A DNA stretch of 64,000 nucleotides from Alistipes sp. (GTDB taxonomy: Bacteria; Bacteroidota; Bacteroidia; Bacteroidales; Rikenellaceae): positions 1 through 64,000 of the forward strand of contig JAGBTQ010000022.1 in the NCBI GenBank assembly GCA_017631275.1. The letters run 5' to 3'. Below are positions 15,590-23,971 of this stretch, in pieces. The notes beneath the pieces are model-generated. The model did not search any database. It saw nothing but the letters and a program-made list of their open reading frames with translations, and was not told the DNA's origin. Positions within the stretch are counted from its first letter, which is position 1. Each line of letters begins with the position of its first letter. Both the position numbers and the translations under genes were made by a program.

Positions 15590-15820
15590 ATGGAGAAACA
15601 CGCGACGAAATTCACACTGGAGAAGAATCGCATTGGCGAGCTATTCAACACCTTCCCTGAGCTAAACGTAAGGCAGGTGGCTCGTGCCATGGGCATCAAC
15701 GAAACGCTAATGCAACAATATGTGAATGGCGCAAAGAAGCCAACGTATGAACGCAGAATGGAGATAGAGAGGTACGTTCACGAGCTTGGGCGTAGGCTCG
15801 CGCAGATATCACTTGAATAG
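15590..15820 (+). CDS. Small helix-turn-helix DNA-binding protein
   Basis: The 76-residue protein has a clear HTH pattern at about residues 26-50: VRQVARAMGINETLMQQYVNG, where the second helix resembles XRE-type recognition helices. A basic stretch and an amphipathic helix (ERRMEIERYVHELGRRLAQ) follow. It is short for a regulator but complete, with a good promoter and its own terminator at 15831-15870. Its codon use is like the core genome, not the AT-rich cassette. It sits 120 bases from the last palindrome of array B, so binding to that palindrome is conceivable but untested. Confidence 0.85.
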   Translation: MEKHATKFTLEKNRIGELFNTFPELNVRQVARAMGINETLMQQYVNGAKKPTYERRMEIERYVHELGRRLAQISLE

Positions 15821-15830
15821 ATAATATTAA

Positions 15831-15870
15831 AATAGGTGTCGCAACTCTTGCAGTTGGGCACCTATTTTAT
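15831..15870 (+). terminator. Terminator of the small HTH gene
   Basis: Arms AATAGGTG and CACCTATT enclose a 20-base loop that has its own GCAACT and AGTTG pairing; TTATTTT follows. Confidence 0.75.
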
Positions 15871-15890
15871 TTTGCAGAGTGTCACCTCAT

Positions 15891-15931
15891 CTGCCAAAAT
15901 GTCAGTCGGCGGCACTTGGCACAACATTTGA
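15891..15931 (+). promoter_or_regulatory. Candidate sigma-54-type promoter and upstream palindrome of htpG
   Basis: TTGGCACAACATTTGA at 15916-15931 resembles the -24/-12 consensus TGGCAC-N5-TTGC, with the final C replaced by A. Just upstream CTGCCAAAATGTCAG (15891-15905) is a near-perfect inverted repeat that could bind an activator. No TAnnTTTG box was found before htpG. The assignment is an inference. Confidence 0.4.
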
Positions 15932-15977
15932 CTAATAAACGGCAGAATTAGTAATAACTTAAAACGCACATAGATAT

Positions 15978-18035
15978 ATGACAAACGGCAAAATTGGGGT
16001 AACAACAGAGAACATATTCCCCGTAATCAAGAAGTTTCTATACTCCGACCACGAAATATTTTTGCGAGAGTTGGTCTCTAATGCGGTAGATGCTACGCAG
16101 AAGCTAAAGACACTATCATCGAAGGGCGAGGCTGAGGGCGAGCTTGGCGACCTAACGATACGTGTGGATGTGAATAGCGAGTCTAAGACCCTGACAATCA
16201 CCGACCGCGGTGTTGGCATGTCGATGGCGGAAGTTGACAAGTACATCAACCAGATTGCATTCTCGGGTGCCGAGGAGTTTATGGCCAAGTACAAGGATCA
16301 GGCAATCATCGGTCACTTTGGCCTTGGCTTCTACTCGTCGTTCATGGTAGCGGACAAGGTGGAGATATTCTCGCAGTCGTACCGCGCAGAGGAGAAGAGC
16401 GTACACTGGTCGTGCAACGGCTCGCCAGAGTTCGAGATGGAGGAGCTCGAAGAAAAGCTTGAGCGTGGCACACGCATCGTGTTGCACCTCTCGGAGGAGT
16501 GCGTGGAGTATGCTCAGCGCGCAGAGATTGAGGCACTCCTTAGGAAGTATTGCCGCTTCCTGCCTGTGGCTATCGTCTGTGGCAAGAAGCAGGAGTGGCG
16601 CGATGGCAAGTATCACGACACGGAGGCTGACAACATCATCAACGACACCACACCACTCTGGACACGCAAGCCTACGGAGATTAGTGAGGAGGAGTACAAG
16701 CAGTTCTACGCCAACCTCTACCCCACGTCGGAGGAGCCCTTGTTCTACATTCATCTCAACATCGACTATCCCTTCAACCTCACGGGCATTCTCTACTTCC
16801 CGAAGCTACGCAACAACTTCGAGATTCAGAAGAACCGCATACAGCTATACTCAAACCAGGTATTCGTAACCGACGAGGTGCGAGGCATTGTGCCCGAGTA
16901 TTTGACGTTGTTGCATGGCGTTATCGACTCACCAGATATTCCGCTCAACGTGTCGCGAAGCTACCTACAGAGCGACTCTAACGTGAAGAAGATATCGGGA
17001 TACATCACCCGTAAGGTGGCAGACCGCCTTCAGGAGCTCTTCAACACCATGCGCCCCGACTTCGAGAGTAAGTGGGACGACCTCAAGATATTTATCCAGT
17101 ATGGCATGCTCACCGACGAGAAGTTTTCGGAGAAGGCCACCAACTTCATGCTCTGGAAGTCTATCGAGGAGAAGTACTACACCCCTGCGGAGTATATCGA
17201 GAAGATTAAGGAGACGCAGACCGACAAGGAGGGCTTCACAATCGTGCTCTATGTAGACGACCCTGTTGGCAAGGACTCCTTTGTGGAGGCTGCTAAGGGC
17301 CGTGGCTACGACATCCTCGAGCTCAATGGTCAGCTCGACAGCCACTATATACAGTACTACGAGTCGAAGAACGAGAAGGTGCGCTTCGTGCGTGTCGACT
17401 CCGACGTTGTGGACAACCTTATCCGCAAGGCCGAGAAGCAGGCTATGTCGCTAAGCTCGGAGCAACAGGATATAATGCGCCCCGTCTTTGAGAGTCAGAT
17501 GCCTCAGGACGAGAAGATTCACTACCACGTATCGTTCGAGGCTATGTCGAAGGATGCAGCACCCGTTGTCATCACACAGAACGAGTTTATGCGCCGCATG
17601 AAGGAGATGGCACAGACCTCCGCAGATAGCATGAGCCGCTTCTATGCCGAGATGCCCGACAGCTTTACTATCACCGTCAATGGCAACCACCCTATCGTCC
17701 TCGACATCTTTGGCGAGGTGGAGAGTGAGTATGGCGACAAGCTACGCACCATAGGCAAGAAGATTACGGCTGCCGAGCAGGAGGAGAGCCGCTTCGAGGA
17801 GACAGTCAAAAATAAGAAGGAGGAGGAGCTTACACAGGAGGAGCGCGACATGCGCACATCGCTCTCGCAGCGTGTTGTGGAGCTTCGCGAGGAGCGCTCT
17901 ACTCGTCTCGAGGAGATTGGCCGTAACAACCGCAAGGTGCGTCAGATTATCGACCTTGCACTGCTCTCGAACGGTCTTCTCAAGGGCAAGAACCTCACCG
18001 ACTTTATCCAGCGCAGCATCTCGCTTATTGAGTAG
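15978..18035 (+). CDS. htpG: Chaperone protein HtpG (Hsp90)
   Basis: HtpG is the bacterial Hsp90, an ATP-dependent cytoplasmic chaperone dimer. The 685-residue protein has the GHKL ATPase domain (about 1-230, with RELVSNAVDA at the start, DRGVGM, and the GHFGLGFYSSFMV lid motif), the middle domain (with the catalytic Arg region NVSRSYLQSD) and the C-terminal dimerisation domain. A charged Lys/Glu segment near residues 610-640 is typical of Bacteroidota forms. The ATG at 15978 lies about 45 bases after the candidate promoter. A bidirectional terminator separates it from the convergent CapA-like gene. Confidence 0.95.
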   Translation: MTNGKIGVTTENIFPVIKKFLYSDHEIFLRELVSNAVDATQKLKTLSSKGEAEGELGDLTIRVDVNSESKTLTITDRGVGMSMAEVDKYINQIAFSGAEEFMAKYKDQAIIGHFGLGFYSSFMVADKVEIFSQSYRAEEKSVHWSCNGSPEFEMEELEEKLERGTRIVLHLSEECVEYAQRAEIEALLRKYCRFLPVAIVCGKKQEWRDGKYHDTEADNIINDTTPLWTRKPTEISEEEYKQFYANLYPTSEEPLFYIHLNIDYPFNLTGILYFPKLRNNFEIQKNRIQLYSNQVFVTDEVRGIVPEYLTLLHGVIDSPDIPLNVSRSYLQSDSNVKKISGYITRKVADRLQELFNTMRPDFESKWDDLKIFIQYGMLTDEKFSEKATNFMLWKSIEEKYYTPAEYIEKIKETQTDKEGFTIVLYVDDPVGKDSFVEAAKGRGYDILELNGQLDSHYIQYYESKNEKVRFVRVDSDVVDNLIRKAEKQAMSLSSEQQDIMRPVFESQMPQDEKIHYHVSFEAMSKDAAPVVITQNEFMRRMKEMAQTSADSMSRFYAEMPDSFTITVNGNHPIVLDIFGEVESEYGDKLRTIGKKITAAEQEESRFEETVKNKKEEELTQEERDMRTSLSQRVVELREERSTRLEEIGRNNRKVRQIIDLALLSNGLLKGKNLTDFIQRSISLIE

Positions 18036-18053
18036 GCATACCTTATATAATAA

Positions 18054-18088
18054 ATATAGCCTGACCGTATGGGTCAGGCTATATTTTT
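18054..18088. terminator. Bidirectional terminator between htpG and the CapA-like gene
   Basis: Arms AATATAGCCTGACC and GGGTCAGGCTATATT around GTAT, with T or A runs on both sides; it overlaps the stop codon of the minus-strand gene. Confidence 0.85.
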
Positions 18089-19295
18089 ATTGTTTGAGGC
18101 TTAGCTCGCCGTTGTTTGATATTACGAGCTTCGACTCGGGGAAGTCCATTCGGCTGAGGGTTTGCAGCTCACGTATTACTGTGCCCGTAGTATCTATCCT
18201 GGGCCCAGCGCCATAGGGCTGTATGGCGGGAATGATACGTCCGCCACGAAACTCACCCTCGGTCGTAAGCTCTACAACAAGCACAGGAGCATAGCCGCAT
18301 CTACCATTTAGCTTCATGCCAACAGGGGTGCAGAAGTTACCCAAAGAGTAGGCAATAAGCTTGCCCTTGTATAGCTCCATGCCTCGCACCACGTGGGGCC
18401 CGTGGCCATAGACAAGGTCGGCACCAGCATCGATGCACCTATGTGCAAAGGCATAGACATTGCCACGGCTATAGCCTATAAACGTCTCGTTTTTGCGGGT
18501 CACGCGATATGCCGTAGCACCCTCGGCGCCACCATGTATCGAGACTATCACAATGTCGCACTTAAGCTCGTTACGCAACTTCTTAACCAGCCTCTCGCCC
18601 AGAGCTAAGTCGTGGAGGTTGCACATCAGCTTATTTGGAGCAAAGGCGCAGATGCCATAGCGAATGCCATCACGCTCAACGATGGCATAGTCGCACATAT
18701 TCTGCACGCCAGCATAGGCGATGCCCGCACTTTTTAGCGTCTGCATAGTCGAGCGTATAGCCTGAGCACCGAAGTCGAGGGAGTGGTTATTTGCCATCGA
18801 CAGAAAGTCGAAGCCCGCATCCACGAACCTCTGAGCATAGCGCTGAGGCATGCGGAACATATGCGCATTCTCCGAATCAGGGCCATAGCGTGGCACACCG
18901 CCCTTATCGAGCAGCACGCCCTCGAGATTACCTAAGGCAAGGTCGGCACCTACGAGATACTCTCTTACATCGTCGAAGAGGTTGCGACCATCGTTCTTCG
19001 TGAGCCTTGGCGAAGGATAATTCACACCAAGCATCATGTCGCCTACACATGCCAAGCGAAGCACCCTCTCAGGGGGCACTTGTGCCAATGCTTCCAATGA
19101 GTCGATAATAGCCTTGCGACGCTCAACCTCTTGTCGCTGCTCCTTGCTAAACTCAACAAGACGAGCAAACATATCATCAGAAACGACAATACTATCTTGC
19201 GCATTATCACCACTATAAGCAACCACATCGGCAGCCACAAGTGGCGACACAGAGGCAAGCAACAGCATGCCAATAAACAATACTACTCTTCGCAT
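18087..19295 (-). CDS. CapA family protein (metallophosphatase-like)
   Basis: The 402-residue protein has a signal peptide (residues 1-22) and a PGA_cap/CapA calcineurin-like domain from about residue 82 (LACVGDMMLGVNYPSP). Later motifs are NLEGVLL, SMANNHSLDFG, SIHGGAEG and YGHGPHVVRGMELY, which carry the presumed metal ligands. CapA relatives take part in polyglutamate capsule synthesis or act as periplasmic phosphoesterases; here no capsule genes are nearby, so the substrate is unknown. A 50-base gap separates it from the upstream thioesterase gene. Confidence 0.88.
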   Translation of the reverse strand: MRRVVLFIGMLLLASVSPLVAADVVAYSGDNAQDSIVVSDDMFARLVEFSKEQRQEVERRKAIIDSLEALAQVPPERVLRLACVGDMMLGVNYPSPRLTKNDGRNLFDDVREYLVGADLALGNLEGVLLDKGGVPRYGPDSENAHMFRMPQRYAQRFVDAGFDFLSMANNHSLDFGAQAIRSTMQTLKSAGIAYAGVQNMCDYAIVERDGIRYGICAFAPNKLMCNLHDLALGERLVKKLRNELKCDIVIVSIHGGAEGATAYRVTRKNETFIGYSRGNVYAFAHRCIDAGADLVYGHGPHVVRGMELYKGKLIAYSLGNFCTPVGMKLNGRCGYAPVLVVELTTEGEFRGGRIIPAIQPYGAGPRIDTTGTVIRELQTLSRMDFPESKLVISNNGELSLKQ

Positions 19296-19345
19296 GGGTT
19301 AGTTTTTTTGGGGGTGGGTGTGGTGGCGATGCTACATAGCCTCGA

Positions 19346-19747
19346 TTACATTCGCTCGAGCACCTCCATAAGCCACTGAGGAACACGCTGTGGGCGGCGT
19401 GTCACACTATCGATAAAGCCGAGCGTAGTCATGCCCGAGGCAACATCTCTGCCGTCCTCGCCACGCACCTCATAGTAGAAGGTCATACGCGCCATAGGCA
19501 ACTCACGAACAGAGGTTGTAATAGAGAGCATCTCGTCGTAGTAGGCGGGCTGGCGATACTTAATCTGCACATCGACAATGGGCATCATCACGCCACGACG
19601 CTCCATCTCGGCATAGGTCAAGCCTGCCGCACGTAGCCACTCGGTGCGTGCTGCCTCAAAAAATTTGATATAGTTGGAGTGGTGCACGATACCCATCTGG
19701 TCGGTATGGTGATACTCCACACGTAGTTTATGTTCGAAACTTAGCAT
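19346..19747 (-). CDS. Acyl-CoA thioesterase (YbgC/4HBT hot-dog fold)
   Basis: This 133-residue hot-dog protein has the family signature YHHTDQMGIVHHSNYIKFFE (residues 11-30), with the catalytic Asp in the TDQMG position, followed by LRAAGLTYAEMERRGVMMP. It should hydrolyse short or medium acyl-CoA thioesters in the cytoplasm. The start is 2 bases downstream of the RibF-like gene, within a block of four close minus-strand genes (LysM protein, rex, ribF, thioesterase). Confidence 0.92.
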   Translation of the reverse strand: MLSFEHKLRVEYHHTDQMGIVHHSNYIKFFEAARTEWLRAAGLTYAEMERRGVMMPIVDVQIKYRQPAYYDEMLSITTSVRELPMARMTFYYEVRGEDGRDVASGMTTLGFIDSVTRRPQRVPQWLMEVLERM

Positions 19748-19749
19748 AG

Positions 19750-20490
19750 CTAAAACTCTAATATTATCTTACCACTTAAGTGCTTATCCACAAGAATTTT
19801 ACCGTTGACAACGCTTACTACCCTCTCGCCATGGTCCAAAATGTTCACGCTGTACTCTCCATCAGCAGGGATAAGTTTGTACTCATCTTTAACATCTAGC
19901 TCACCCTCGATAGCCTCGCCCATGACCACATAGCGATGACCCAAAATCTCGCACGCACGCTCCACATCGCCCTCGTCAAAGAGATTGCGAACAACCGTCG
20001 AGCTTATTTTGCAGCCCGAGGCGGTAAACTGCTCTACTCGCTCCACCCTAAATCCAAGCTCAGCGCCCAGTGGCACAAGACTATCGTAGCTACCCTCATT
20101 ACCGCGTCCTAGGCGGTGGTTATATCCCACAACCATGCCACGCATACCGAGCTTCTGCACAAGGCTACCGCGCACAAACTCCTCGAAGCTCTGCTCGCGG
20201 AACCTCTCATCGAAGTGCGCCACGACAAAGACATCGATACCCTCGCGCTCAAGCAACAAGGCACGCTCCTCGACCGAGGTAAGCAGACGCATGCCCTCGG
20301 CACGTCCCATGGCAATACGTGGGTGGGGCTCAAAGCTAACGACCACGCTCAGCGCATCTAACTCGCGCGCCACGCCTCGCACACGCTCCAGAAGCTCGCG
20401 ATGACCCCTATGCACACCATCAAACGACCCAACGCTAACTACGGTGGGTCGTTCGAGAGTGATATTATCAAAGCCGTAAAAAATATGCAT
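19750..20490 (-). CDS. ribF: RibF-like FMN adenylyltransferase lacking a recognisable riboflavin kinase domain
   Basis: The N-terminal 185 residues are a normal FMN adenylyltransferase: SVGSFDGVHRGH at 20-31, SFEPHPR, VVGYNHRLGRG and ISSTVVRNLFDEGDVERA. Bifunctional RibF proteins are about 305-320 residues and carry a riboflavin kinase barrel with GRxxGFPTAN and NIGxRPT motifs. Here only about 60 residues follow LGHRY, with neither motif; remnants such as DGEYSVNIL suggest a degenerate barrel. The reading frame is intact up to the TAA, so this is shortening, not a visible frameshift. FAD synthesis would need a separate flavokinase. The gene follows rex by 1 base. Confidence 0.85.
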   Translation of the reverse strand: MHIFYGFDNITLERPTVVSVGSFDGVHRGHRELLERVRGVARELDALSVVVSFEPHPRIAMGRAEGMRLLTSVEERALLLEREGIDVFVVAHFDERFREQSFEEFVRGSLVQKLGMRGMVVGYNHRLGRGNEGSYDSLVPLGAELGFRVERVEQFTASGCKISSTVVRNLFDEGDVERACEILGHRYVVMGEAIEGELDVKDEYKLIPADGEYSVNILDHGERVVSVVNGKILVDKHLSGKIILEF

Positions 20491-20491
20491 A

Positions 20492-21133
20492 CTAGTTATC
20501 GGCGACCTTTACGAAGTAGGCCACCTTCTCAAGAAGAGTGGTGATATCGTAGTTCTCCACAACAATGCCCTGCGGGAAGTTGAGCGGTGCCGAGGTAAAG
20601 TTAAGCACACCCTTGATGCCCGCATTGATTATCGGGAGCACGAGCGACGAGGCTACGGAGGTGGGCAACGACACGATAACGATGCTAATGTCGAGCTCCT
20701 CCACACGCTGCTCAAACTCGTTTATATGGTAGCAAGGGACATTGTCTATGAGTTGTCCTATCTTCCTCTCGTCGATGTCGAAGGCGGCAGTGATACGCAG
20801 CTTAAGGCCCTTGCCGTTGAAGTATCGCGTGACAGCCTGACCAAGGTGTCCCATGCCAATCACGGCGACACTCATAGGCTGCTCCGAGTAGAGTATTCCG
20901 TCGATAAAGTCGATAAGCACCTTCACGTCGTAGCCCTTCTTCGTGTCGCTCGAAAAGCCTATGAGCATAAGGTCGCGACGCACCTGCACAGCCGTGATGC
21001 CGTGCATGCCTGCCAACACATGCGAGAAGATATGTGTAATACCCCCCGCATGACACTTTAGCAGCGTGCGGCGATACTCGCTAAGACGCTCAATGGTCTT
21101 CTCGGGAATGGGTGACGATAGGTTGTTTGCCAT
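20492..21133 (-). CDS. rex: Redox-sensing transcriptional repressor Rex
   Basis: Rex binds DNA when NADH is low and releases it when NADH is high, controlling fermentation and respiration genes. The 213-residue protein shows a winged-helix N-terminus (ERLSEYRRTLL, HGITAVQVRRDLMLIGF) and a Rossmann fold with GMGHLGQA near residue 97, then TSVASSLVLPIINAGIKGVLNF, matching the family. It lies 1 base after the LysM gene and 1 base before ribF, so these are probably translated from one mRNA. Its targets cannot be listed from this window. Confidence 0.95.
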   Translation of the reverse strand: MANNLSSPIPEKTIERLSEYRRTLLKCHAGGITHIFSHVLAGMHGITAVQVRRDLMLIGFSSDTKKGYDVKVLIDFIDGILYSEQPMSVAVIGMGHLGQAVTRYFNGKGLKLRITAAFDIDERKIGQLIDNVPCYHINEFEQRVEELDISIVIVSLPTSVASSLVLPIINAGIKGVLNFTSAPLNFPQGIVVENYDITTLLEKVAYFVKVADN

Positions 21134-21134
21134 G

Positions 21135-23147
21135 CTACTCGTATCTAACAGTGAAGAAACGGTCGTACTGGATATTCACCCACTCAGAGTTTACGAACAT
21201 GCCGTCCTCCCACTTAAACTGGTAAGGTGTGGCAAGTGGCGTGATACGCTCCAAGAGGATATACTTATCCAAGCCTGTGTGCATCTTTGTGCAGAACATC
21301 ATCACAGCGTCGTAGCCACGACAAGCATATGGCGTAGGAAGTATTCCGTAGGTCTGCAAGAACTCCGACTCGAAGATCTTGATTGGAATGTTGTCGGTAC
21401 GCTTCGAGTTGTAAGGCGTAATCAACGATACACCCGACGTGAAGAAGCCCTCACGCTCCACGTATGTAAGGTTGTCGATCTTACGGCTGGCAATCACAAA
21501 GCAGTCGTTAGCGCCACCAGGAATCATGCTCTCGGTAAGCTCGCCGATATTTTTCAAGATCATGCCGATGTCGTAGTCGCGGTTTGCCACCACGAAGATC
21601 GCCTTCTTGCCTGGGCCACGCACCAACGACGACTTAGATACTGCAGCACCATTTGTGCCATCGTCGTTGCGCAAGCAGAACGACACCTCACGACCCACCT
21701 TAGCATTGAGCAGGCGGCGTGGTAGGCCCTCGGTGAGTGCAAGCACCTCGTTGAGGTAGTCCATGTCGTTTGTTGGGCCAAGAACGATGTTTATCTGATA
21801 GTTGCCATCGAGTATATGGGCATACTTCTCGTACTGATACTTCTTGTCGGCCTGCATCTGGAAGAGCACAGGGCTTGATACCACAGCAGGGTCGATATCT
21901 GTCAGAGGGTTTATCACAGGGATATTCTTCTCCTGGGCAAAAGGAAGCACCATTGCCACCTCCTCGGCATAGATAGGGCCGATGAGCATGTCGGCATTCT
22001 GGAATGCCTCACTCTCCATAATCTCGCTTAGGCGAATTGCAGTGCGCTCGGTATCGAACACGGTCACATTGATTGAGTATCCCTCGTTACGCAACTGCTT
22101 AAATGCAAGCAACATACCACGATAGTGATCAACAAAGGCCTTAACAATCTTACCGTCGCGGTGCATAGGCAAAAGCACCACTACATTGAGCTTCTCGCCA
22201 CGCGCAAAGCGCTTGAACGAAGGTATGCGCACCTTCTGCTCAGCCTCCATGCTGTCAATCTCCTGCTTCTTCTGCGCCTCGAGTTCGTGGTTATAGCCGT
22301 TATTCTCGACATAGCTAATCAACGAGTCGGCATTGAACGAGAACTCATATACAGGCACAACGCCCTCAGGCTGCTGCTGAGCCTCCTCCTGGGCTACCTC
22401 CTCAGTTGCCTTCTCCTCGGGCTGCTCTATAACCTCTTTGCTATCAGCGGCACCACGCACAATAATCTTCATGCCTGAGAGCAACTGGTCAGATGATGTG
22501 AAGCCATTGAGCGCCATTAGCTCCTGCTCTGTGGTCTTATATCTGCGTGCCAACGAGTATAGTGTGTCGCCATAGGCCACAGTGTGATACTTCGCCTTCT
22601 CCTCCTTCTGCTGCTCCTCAGCCTCCTTCTCGTGGCGCTTAATCTCCTTGTCGATATCCTTAATTGAGGCATATCCCACCATCGCCGTGCGCACAAGAAG
22701 TGTGCTGCCTATAGCCAAGTTATGTACCTCGGCCTCAGGGTTGTCCGCAAGAAGCTGGTCGAGAGATATCTTGTAGTGCTTAGCAATAGAGTACAGCGTG
22801 TCGTTCTCCACCACGGTGTGAATGATAAAGTCGCCATCGAGGCTCTTTGGAGCATCCTCCGCCACAGCTGAACGCTCCTTAGTGGTACGCTTCTCAGCCT
22901 TCTCGTTGTAAGGGATATAGATCTTAGCGCCCAAAGCCAACTTCTCGGCCTGCTCCTCGCCATTAAGCTGAGTAATCTGCTTTAGAGGCACATCGTAGCG
23001 CTGTGCCAATGAGTAGAATGTGTCATTCTCGGCAATGGTGTGCACAATACACTTTTTGCCATTCACCACCACTACCTGCTCCTGTGCTGTGACTCCCACA
23101 ACGATGGTGAGCATGAGCAGTGGCAAAACAAATCTAATAAGTTTCAT
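21135..23147 (-). CDS. LysM-domain protein with periplasmic binding (PBP1-type) domain
   Basis: The 670-residue protein has a signal peptide (1-21) and three LysM modules (about 28-78, 107-155 and 188-235). A Glu/Gln-rich linker (about 240-270) leads to a C-terminal type 1 periplasmic-binding fold from about 316 (LNVVVLLPMHRDGKIVKAFVDHYRG, LIGPIYAEEVAMVLPFA). The architecture suggests an envelope protein that binds peptidoglycan and may sense or regulate wall synthesis, as in LpoA-like regulators; that is an inference. It is the first gene of the block leading to rex, ribF and the thioesterase. Confidence 0.88.
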   Translation of the reverse strand: MKLIRFVLPLLMLTIVVGVTAQEQVVVVNGKKCIVHTIAENDTFYSLAQRYDVPLKQITQLNGEEQAEKLALGAKIYIPYNEKAEKRTTKERSAVAEDAPKSLDGDFIIHTVVENDTLYSIAKHYKISLDQLLADNPEAEVHNLAIGSTLLVRTAMVGYASIKDIDKEIKRHEKEAEEQQKEEKAKYHTVAYGDTLYSLARRYKTTEQELMALNGFTSSDQLLSGMKIIVRGAADSKEVIEQPEEKATEEVAQEEAQQQPEGVVPVYEFSFNADSLISYVENNGYNHELEAQKKQEIDSMEAEQKVRIPSFKRFARGEKLNVVVLLPMHRDGKIVKAFVDHYRGMLLAFKQLRNEGYSINVTVFDTERTAIRLSEIMESEAFQNADMLIGPIYAEEVAMVLPFAQEKNIPVINPLTDIDPAVVSSPVLFQMQADKKYQYEKYAHILDGNYQINIVLGPTNDMDYLNEVLALTEGLPRRLLNAKVGREVSFCLRNDDGTNGAAVSKSSLVRGPGKKAIFVVANRDYDIGMILKNIGELTESMIPGGANDCFVIASRKIDNLTYVEREGFFTSGVSLITPYNSKRTDNIPIKIFESEFLQTYGILPTPYACRGYDAVMMFCTKMHTGLDKYILLERITPLATPYQFKWEDGMFVNSEWVNIQYDRFFTVRYE

Positions 23148-23177
23148 CGTTATCTAGTTTTTTATATCTCTTTGAAG

Positions 23178-23948
23178 TTAGTTTCGCTGCTTGATGCGAA
23201 CATATATCTCGGTGAATATCTTCTTGGTATATCGTGGGAAGTCGCCATTCTGCAACCACGTGTAGTAGCTTGGCTCCTTCTCGAAAATCTCGGCTACGCT
23301 ACGTCCCTTATACTTGCCGAAGGTGAAGACCTCCACGCCCTTATCATCGAGGGCTATACGTCCTGCAAAGTCCACCGTCTGGCCATGTGTCGAGAATGCT
23401 GCTAGCTCCTCTACGGTGTTACCTATGTCGCCATAGCGCTCTATCTGCGCCTCCAGCACCTCGTATGTTGCCATTGTGTCAGCCTCTGCCGAGTGGGCAT
23501 TCTCAAGGTCTTTGTCGCAGTAGAACTTATACGCCGCCACCAACGTGCGCTGCTCCTTCTTGTGGAAGATGTTCTGCACATCGACATAGTTGCGACGCTT
23601 GAAGTCGACATCTACCTCTGCACGCATAAACTCCTCGACAAGCACCGGCAGGTCGAAGCGGTTGGAGTTGAAGCCTCCGAAGTCGCAACCCTCAATAAAC
23701 TGTGCCAACGACTTTGCTATCTGCTTAAATGTTGGCTCGTCCTTAACATCCTCATCTGTTATGCCATGCACGGCTGTCGCCTCCGCAGGTATCGGCATCT
23801 CGGGGTTTATGCGGCGTGTCTTTATCTGCTTGCTTCCGTCAACGCCCACCTTTATCATAGATATCTCCACTATGCGGTCGCGCGAGGTGTCAACACCCGT
23901 TGTCTCAAGGTCGAAGAATATTATAGGTCGTTTTAGTTGTAGGTTCAT
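23178..23948 (-). CDS. DnaQ-like 3'-5' exonuclease with C-terminal DUF3820-like domain
   Basis: The 256-residue protein has the DEDD exonuclease motifs: FFDLETTG with D13 and E15, then VHGITDEDV, GFNSNRFDLPVL with the ExoII Asp, and HSAEADTMAT with the ExoIII His and Asp. After about residue 205 a short module follows, FGKYKGRSVAEIF and YTWLQNGDFPRYTK, which resembles DUF3820. This is not the polymerase III epsilon proofreading subunit by size and context, though a related role in repair is plausible. The lipoprotein gene upstream ends 23 bases before it. Confidence 0.88.
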   Translation of the reverse strand: MNLQLKRPIIFFDLETTGVDTSRDRIVEISMIKVGVDGSKQIKTRRINPEMPIPAEATAVHGITDEDVKDEPTFKQIAKSLAQFIEGCDFGGFNSNRFDLPVLVEEFMRAEVDVDFKRRNYVDVQNIFHKKEQRTLVAAYKFYCDKDLENAHSAEADTMATYEVLEAQIERYGDIGNTVEELAAFSTHGQTVDFAGRIALDDKGVEVFTFGKYKGRSVAEIFEKEPSYYTWLQNGDFPRYTKKIFTEIYVRIKQRN

Positions 23949-23971
23949 AATCCTCCGTCATGTTTAAAGTA

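Noticed and set aside
15493-15699. Minus-strand reading frame over the HTH gene start
   Set aside because: It overlaps the well-supported HTH gene and its promoter and shows no family motif.
21066-21725. 219-codon plus-strand frame opposite rex and the LysM gene
   Set aside because: It is antisense to two recognised genes, with His/Arg-rich content and no domain.
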